From positions 200,844,216-200,908,215 of the forward strand of contig CM071594.1 in the NCBI GenBank assembly GCA_036435485.1: a stretch of 64,000 bases of DNA, written 5' to 3'. Source of the DNA: Saposhnikovia divaricata (Eukaryota > Streptophyta > Magnoliopsida > Apiales > Apiaceae). Position numbers and translations under genes: made by a program. The notes under the pieces were generated by a model. That model did not search any database and was not told the DNA's origin. It saw only the letters and a list, made by a program, of their open reading frames with translations. Positions 59,899 to 64,000 of the stretch are shown here, piece after piece. Numbering within the stretch: position 1 is the first letter of the stretch; every line of letters begins with the position of its first letter.

Positions 59899-62289
59899 AT
59901 GTCTAAGAAGGATTATGGAGTGAAGATTCCAGTTCTTGATAGAGAAAATTACTTTCACTGGAAAGTAAAAATGCGTCTACATCTCTCGTCTATTGATGAG
60001 GGTTTTGTGGATTGCATTGACAAGGGTCCTCACGTTCCAATGAAGACAGCAACAAGAGTTGGCCTGGCTGATGATGTGCCTGACACTTTCATTCCCAAAC
60101 CTGTTTCTGAGTGGAGTCTTGAAGATATTGCAGAAGTCCACAAAGACAAAAAGGCCATGAATATTCTGTTCAATGGTCTAGAAACAGACATGGTTGACAA
60201 TGTTATTAACTGCACTACCGCCAAGGAAGTATGGGACATTGTTCAAACCCTGTGTGAAGGAACAGAACAGGTAAGGGAAAACAAGATGCAACTACTAATC
60301 CAACAGTATGAACATTTTCACTTTAAGAGTGGAGAAACATTGAATGATACATTTAGTAGATTTCAGAAGCTACTAAATGGTTTGAAACTGTATGGAAGAG
60401 TCTATCAAGTTAAAGACTTTAATCTCAAATTTCTGAGATCACTGCCCAAGGAATGGAAGCCAATGACTGTTTCTCTAAGAAACACTCAAGAGTACAAGAC
60501 ATTTACTCTTGAAAGGCTCTATGGAACTTTAAAGACCTATGAGCTGGAAATGGAGCAGGATGAAGAGATTGAGAAGTCTCAAAAGAAAAGTGGGTCAGTT
60601 GCACTCGTTGCCAATTTGGAGCAAAAGGAGGAAAGGACAGAAACTGCTAGTTCTACACCAAACAGGGAGGTTTGTAAAAGTAGAGCAGAATCAAGCAGGA
60701 GCAAGGAAAAGGTGTCTGAGGAATTGAATGCCCTTCAGCAGGATGAATTGGATGAGATAGATGAGCACTTAGCTTTTCTATCTAGGAGATTCTCTAAGCT
60801 GAAATTCAAGAGAAACTCTGGGATGGCCAAGCCATTTAACAAGGATTTTTCTACAAACAACTATGTGGATAAATCCAAAATTAAATGCTACAATTGTGGG
60901 ATTGCTGGTCATATGATAAGTGAATGCAGGAAACCTAGATCTGAGAACAAGGGAAAGCCAACTGAGGTTGTTGACTGTAAGAAGAAATATTTTGATCTTC
61001 TCAGGCAGAAAGGAAAGGCATTCTTGACCCAAGAGTATGACTGGGCTGTTGATGACAATCATTCTGATGATGATGCTGAGTTAGTCAACCTTGCTTTAAT
61101 GGCTGATTCTGGAGAGCAGGAAGCAAGTTCAGCTAGCAATCAGGTATTTTCTACTAATCTCTCTGAGCTCACTAAAGAGGAATGCAATAGTGTTATAGAT
61201 GAAATGTCTACTGAACTATATCACTTAAGTGTTACTCTTAAATCACTTACTAAAGAGAACAATAGAATTAAAGAGTCTAATCTATTTTTAAGTGATAGAA
61301 ATGCTGCTCTAGAATCTCAATTTCTAGAATTTGAGAAAATGAGAGTTGATTGCAATAATGCTAAAAGTGAACTTGAAGCTGTGTTAAAAAGAGAACTGAT
61401 TTTAAAAGACCAGCTTGAAAAAGAACAAGGGATAATTGCTAAATTTCAAAGTTGTAGGAATATTTCTCAAAACATAATAGAAGTTCAGGGAATAGAATCA
61501 TTTGTGAAGGATACCTGGACTCAAAGGAAAAAGGAGCTAGAACCTGGCCTTGAGGATCTAGAGACTATTTATGAATCAACGGATAGTGATCATCCGTTGA
61601 CAGATGAACCGTCAACGGATGAGAGGTATCCGTCGACTAACAAAAAGTCTGTTAGTAAGAAGGAACTTAGGAAACTGGATATCAAGTATGGTCCAGTAAA
61701 CAAGAATTTTGTTAGTGGTAAGTGCAGCAAAACCAAATCCAGTGGGAAGGCTAAGACAAGTGATTTACACAACAAAAAGGCTGTTGGTAAATCAGACAAT
61801 GAAAAGGTAGAAATTGAGGGCAAAAAGAAAAAGAACAGAAATGGTAAGATAGGCATCAACAAGAAAAACAATTACTCTCCTGACAAGTTTGCTCCTAGGA
61901 AAACTTGTAGTAATTGTAATAGTGTCAATCATTTATCTTCTAATTGCAAGATTGTCAACAAGGCTCCTGTTCATGTACCTCAACCAATGCCATGTATGCC
62001 TGGTTTGTATCAAAATGCTAGTTTTTCAAATCCATATGTGAACATGCCATATGTGTCTAATCCATACTTTCAGTCTATGAATGTGCCACAAATGTCATGG
62101 AACCTACCTAACATGAATAATATGTATGCCAATTTTCCACACATGCATGCATCCAATATTCATGCAAATGAGCATTTGTCAAACCCCATTACTCAAGCAT
62201 CTACACCTAAGATGAAGAATGCTAAGAGTGCAAAGTCAAAGGCTAACAAGAAAGGACCCAAGGAAGCTTGGGTACCAAAATCAACATGA
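59899..62289 (+). CDS. gag: Gag of Sirevirus-like Ty1/copia element 2
   Basis: 796 residues, uninterrupted. The open frame begins at 59869, but the first ATG is 59899 (MSKKDYGVKIPVLDRENYFH). In order: an N-terminal UBN2/DUF4219-like segment, the Gag core (about residues 75-215), zinc knuckle CYNCGIAGHMISEC at 330-343, a coiled coil (about 430-520), a Lys/Ser-rich stretch with the TCAACGGAT words (about 565-585), a second zinc-knuckle-like motif CSNCNSVNHLSSNC at 670-683, and an Asn/Met/Pro-rich tail. It ends WVPKST. The long Gag with coiled coil is typical of Sireviruses. Gag would form the particle that packages element RNA. Intactness suggests a young insertion. Confidence 0.9.
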   Translation: MSKKDYGVKIPVLDRENYFHWKVKMRLHLSSIDEGFVDCIDKGPHVPMKTATRVGLADDVPDTFIPKPVSEWSLEDIAEVHKDKKAMNILFNGLETDMVDNVINCTTAKEVWDIVQTLCEGTEQVRENKMQLLIQQYEHFHFKSGETLNDTFSRFQKLLNGLKLYGRVYQVKDFNLKFLRSLPKEWKPMTVSLRNTQEYKTFTLERLYGTLKTYELEMEQDEEIEKSQKKSGSVALVANLEQKEERTETASSTPNREVCKSRAESSRSKEKVSEELNALQQDELDEIDEHLAFLSRRFSKLKFKRNSGMAKPFNKDFSTNNYVDKSKIKCYNCGIAGHMISECRKPRSENKGKPTEVVDCKKKYFDLLRQKGKAFLTQEYDWAVDDNHSDDDAELVNLALMADSGEQEASSASNQVFSTNLSELTKEECNSVIDEMSTELYHLSVTLKSLTKENNRIKESNLFLSDRNAALESQFLEFEKMRVDCNNAKSELEAVLKRELILKDQLEKEQGIIAKFQSCRNISQNIIEVQGIESFVKDTWTQRKKELEPGLEDLETIYESTDSDHPLTDEPSTDERYPSTNKKSVSKKELRKLDIKYGPVNKNFVSGKCSKTKSSGKAKTSDLHNKKAVGKSDNEKVEIEGKKKKNRNGKIGINKKNNYSPDKFAPRKTCSNCNSVNHLSSNCKIVNKAPVHVPQPMPCMPGLYQNASFSNPYVNMPYVSNPYFQSMNVPQMSWNLPNMNNMYANFPHMHASNIHANEHLSNPITQASTPKMKNAKSAKSKANKKGPKEAWVPKST
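61576..61636. repeat. TCAACGGAT words inside gag
   Basis: Two direct copies (61576, 61612), one inverse copy (61592) and one inverse variant ATCCGTCGA (61628) occur within 61 bp. They are read as STD, HPLT, PSTD and YPST, that is, in different frames. Confidence 0.88.
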
Positions 62290-64000
62290 TTTGTTTTTGA
62301 AATGTGTGCAGGGAAACAGAAGGAATCTATGGTACCTAGACAGTGGATGTTCTAGGCACGTGACAGGAGATTCAACCCTGCTCACAGAGTTCAAGGAAGG
62401 AGCTGGCCCTAGAATTACCTTTGGAGATGACAGCAAAGGATATACTAAGGGATATGGCCTGATTTCAAAAGACAATGTCATCATTGAAGAAGTGGCTTTA
62501 GTTGAAGGTTTAAAGCACAATTTGCTGAGTATCAGTCAGATTTGTGACAAAGACTATGAAGTAAAGTTCACAAAAGAAGCCTGTGTTGTTTCTGCCAAGG
62601 AAGACAACAATGTGGTATTGACAGGCTTTAGAAAAGGAAATGTTTACATAGCTGACTTCAATTCAGCATGCTCAGAATCCATTACTTGTCTCTTCAGCAA
62701 AGCAAGTAAGGATGAGAGTTGGCTATGGCATAAGAAGCTGTCTCATTTGAATTTTAAAGTTATGAATGATTTGGTAAGAAAGGATCTTGCTAGAGGAATC
62801 CCTCATTTGGAGTTTGTCAAAGATGGGCTATGTGATGCCTGCCAATTAGGGAAACAAAAGAAATCATCTTTCAAAAGCAAGACAGAGTCATTTAGCAAAA
62901 AAAAAAGCAAGACAGAGTCATCCATTGTTAAGCCTCTTCAATTGCTGCATATGGATTTATTTGGTCCAGTAAATGTCATGTCTATTTCAAAGAAGAAATA
63001 CTGTCTGGTGATTGTAGATGATTTTTCTAAGTTCACATGGACTTTCTTCCTGCACTCCAAGGATTGTGCAAGTGAAATCATTATCAATCACCTCAGAATG
63101 CTAAACAATGGTTCTGAAGACAGAGTACAAAGGATCAGGAGTGACAATGGTACTGAATTCAAGAATTCCACAATGAAGATTTTCTGTGAAGAGAATGGAA
63201 TTGTCCATGAGTTTTCTGCTGCCAGAACACCTCAACAAAATGGGGTTGTTGAAAGGAAAAACAGAACTCTCATTGAAGCAGCTAGAACAATGTTAAGTGA
63301 ATCAAGATTACCAACATATTTCTGGGCTGAAGCTGTCAACACTGCATGCTTTACTCAGAATATTTCCTTGGTCAATCAAGCTAGAGGAATGACTCCTTAT
63401 CAGTTATTAACCAACAATAAACCAACTTTAGCTTTTCTACATGTCTTTGGATGTAAGTGTTTTGTGCTAAGGAATCATGGAGATAATTTAGGCAAATTTG
63501 AAGCAAAGGCAGATGAAGCTATTTTCGTTGGATATGCAGCAGGGAAAGCCTACAAGGTCTACAATCTAAGAACCAACATTGTTATGGAATCTGTACATGT
63601 TGTGTTTGATGATCAAAAGATTCTAGGCCTAAATGATGAAGGTTACCATGAAAAGTTGGAATTTGAGAATGAAGGTGAAGGAAGAATGTACTATGATGAT
63701 GATGAGGAGAATGAAGATCATGACCACAGAGATCCACCTAGAGCTGTTACACCAACTAGAAGTGATGCTTACACTGAAAATGAAGCATCCGTTGATAGTC
63801 ATTCTGGAGCATCCGTTGACAGTCATTCTGCAACATCCGTTGACACTATTAGAGATGCATCCGTTGACAGTCATTCTGCAGCATCCGTCGACAAGCAAAA
63901 TGATGCATCCATTGACAGTCAACTTCATAACTCAGCAAGGACAACAAACTCAGGGGGAGTTTCTCAAGGTCAAAATTCAATGCTAAATCAACATGATCAT
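62219..64000 (+). CDS. pol: Pol of Sirevirus-like element 2 (partial, runs off window)
   Basis: Open frame of 594 residues to the window end, in the +1 frame relative to gag and overlapping it by 71 bp from ATG 62219. Protease active site DSG at Asp41 (WYLDSGCSRHVTG). The GAG-pre-integrase zinc region has WHKKLSH (His171, His176) and CDACQLGK (Cys205, Cys208). Integrase core: Asp246 (LHMDLFGPV), Asp309 (SDNGTEF) and Glu345 (NGVVERKNRTL), a D..D-35-E spacing. After the integrase an acidic linker carries ASVDS repeats encoded by the ATCCGTTGA word (63787-63915). RT and RNase H lie beyond the window. A short repeat (AAAAGCAAGACAGAGTCAT, twice at 62873-62920) is present before the integrase. Confidence 0.9.
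   Translation, partial: MLRVQSQRLTRKDPRKLGYQNQHDLFLKCVQGNRRNLWYLDSGCSRHVTGDSTLLTEFKEGAGPRITFGDDSKGYTKGYGLISKDNVIIEEVALVEGLKHNLLSISQICDKDYEVKFTKEACVVSAKEDNNVVLTGFRKGNVYIADFNSACSESITCLFSKASKDESWLWHKKLSHLNFKVMNDLVRKDLARGIPHLEFVKDGLCDACQLGKQKKSSFKSKTESFSKKKSKTESSIVKPLQLLHMDLFGPVNVMSISKKKYCLVIVDDFSKFTWTFFLHSKDCASEIIINHLRMLNNGSEDRVQRIRSDNGTEFKNSTMKIFCEENGIVHEFSAARTPQQNGVVERKNRTLIEAARTMLSESRLPTYFWAEAVNTACFTQNISLVNQARGMTPYQLLTNNKPTLAFLHVFGCKCFVLRNHGDNLGKFEAKADEAIFVGYAAGKAYKVYNLRTNIVMESVHVVFDDQKILGLNDEGYHEKLEFENEGEGRMYYDDDEENEDHDHRDPPRAVTPTRSDAYTENEASVDSHSGASVDSHSATSVDTIRDASVDSHSAASVDKQNDASIDSQLHNSARTTNSGGVSQGQNSMLNQHDH
63787..63915 (-). repeat. TCAACGGAT word array in the pol linker
   Basis: Inverse copies (ATCCGTTGA) start at 63787, 63811, 63835 and 63859, with variants ATCCGTCGA at 63883 and ATCCATTGA at 63907, spaced exactly 24 bp. 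The coding result is ASVDS or close to it. Confidence 0.9.

Noticed and set aside
63629..63986. Frames of 99 and 117 residues with repeated motifs
   Set aside because: They are shadows of the pol linker in other frames, caused by the 24-bp word repeat.

Overview
This is a window of plant nuclear DNA. It is AT-rich, the genes have introns with GT..AG borders, and most of the sequence is transposable elements of plant type (Helitrons ending in hairpin plus CTAG, Sirevirus-like Ty1/copia elements, a PIF/Harbinger element, hAT, Stowaway and Mutator-like MITEs). The encoded proteins are of eudicot type. An asterid, perhaps Apiaceae, is a guess and not something the sequence proves.

Five host loci can be read. 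(1) A plus-strand coiled-coil gene at 1854-5308, with an E2F-like site just before its ATG and a candidate U12-type (ATATCC) intron; its middle exons are not resolved. (2) A minus-strand single-exon membrane protein with a C-terminal DUF761-type motif at 7657-8229. (3) A minus-strand four-exon nuclear-type coiled-coil protein of about 541 residues at 13088-16621, conserved in plants but of unknown function. (4) A plus-strand three-exon protein ending in an EAR motif (LDLSL) at 41027-46966, whose 5.1-kb first intron is full of rearranged copia DNA. (5) A minus-strand five-exon mitochondrial pyruvate carrier (MPC2 type, 108 residues) at 48168-53667, with a Helitron in intron 2. A decayed second copy of the 3' part of this carrier lies at 57.5-57.9 kb.

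Layout: 0-1.7 kb foldback and Mutator-like MITEs; 1.8-8.3 kb genes 1 and 2; 9.7-12.2 kb Helitron; 13.1-16.6 kb gene 3; 17.3-23.1 kb decayed tandem repeats and two Helitrons; 23.2-23.9 kb hAT MITE; 24.2-34 kb a nested stack (PIF/Harbinger inside a Sirevirus-like element inside an older copia fragment); 34-40.9 kb repeats with no recognisable gene; 41-47 kb gene 4; 48-53.7 kb gene 5; 54-57.1 kb Stowaway, Helitron and Mutator-like elements; 57.5-58.8 kb MPC pseudogene and copia fragment; 58.8 kb to the end a largely intact Sirevirus-like element (LTR, gag, start of pol) that runs out of the window.

The most unusual signals are short DNA words with a shared logic. One Sirevirus-like element repeats TCAACGGAT at least 22 times, on both strands, in its LTR, in gag and in the integrase-RT linker, read in different frames. 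The second Sirevirus-like element does the same, more weakly, with ACTGTCA. Separately, two Mutator-like MITEs with clean 9-bp target duplications share their ends but carry different palindromic words inside.
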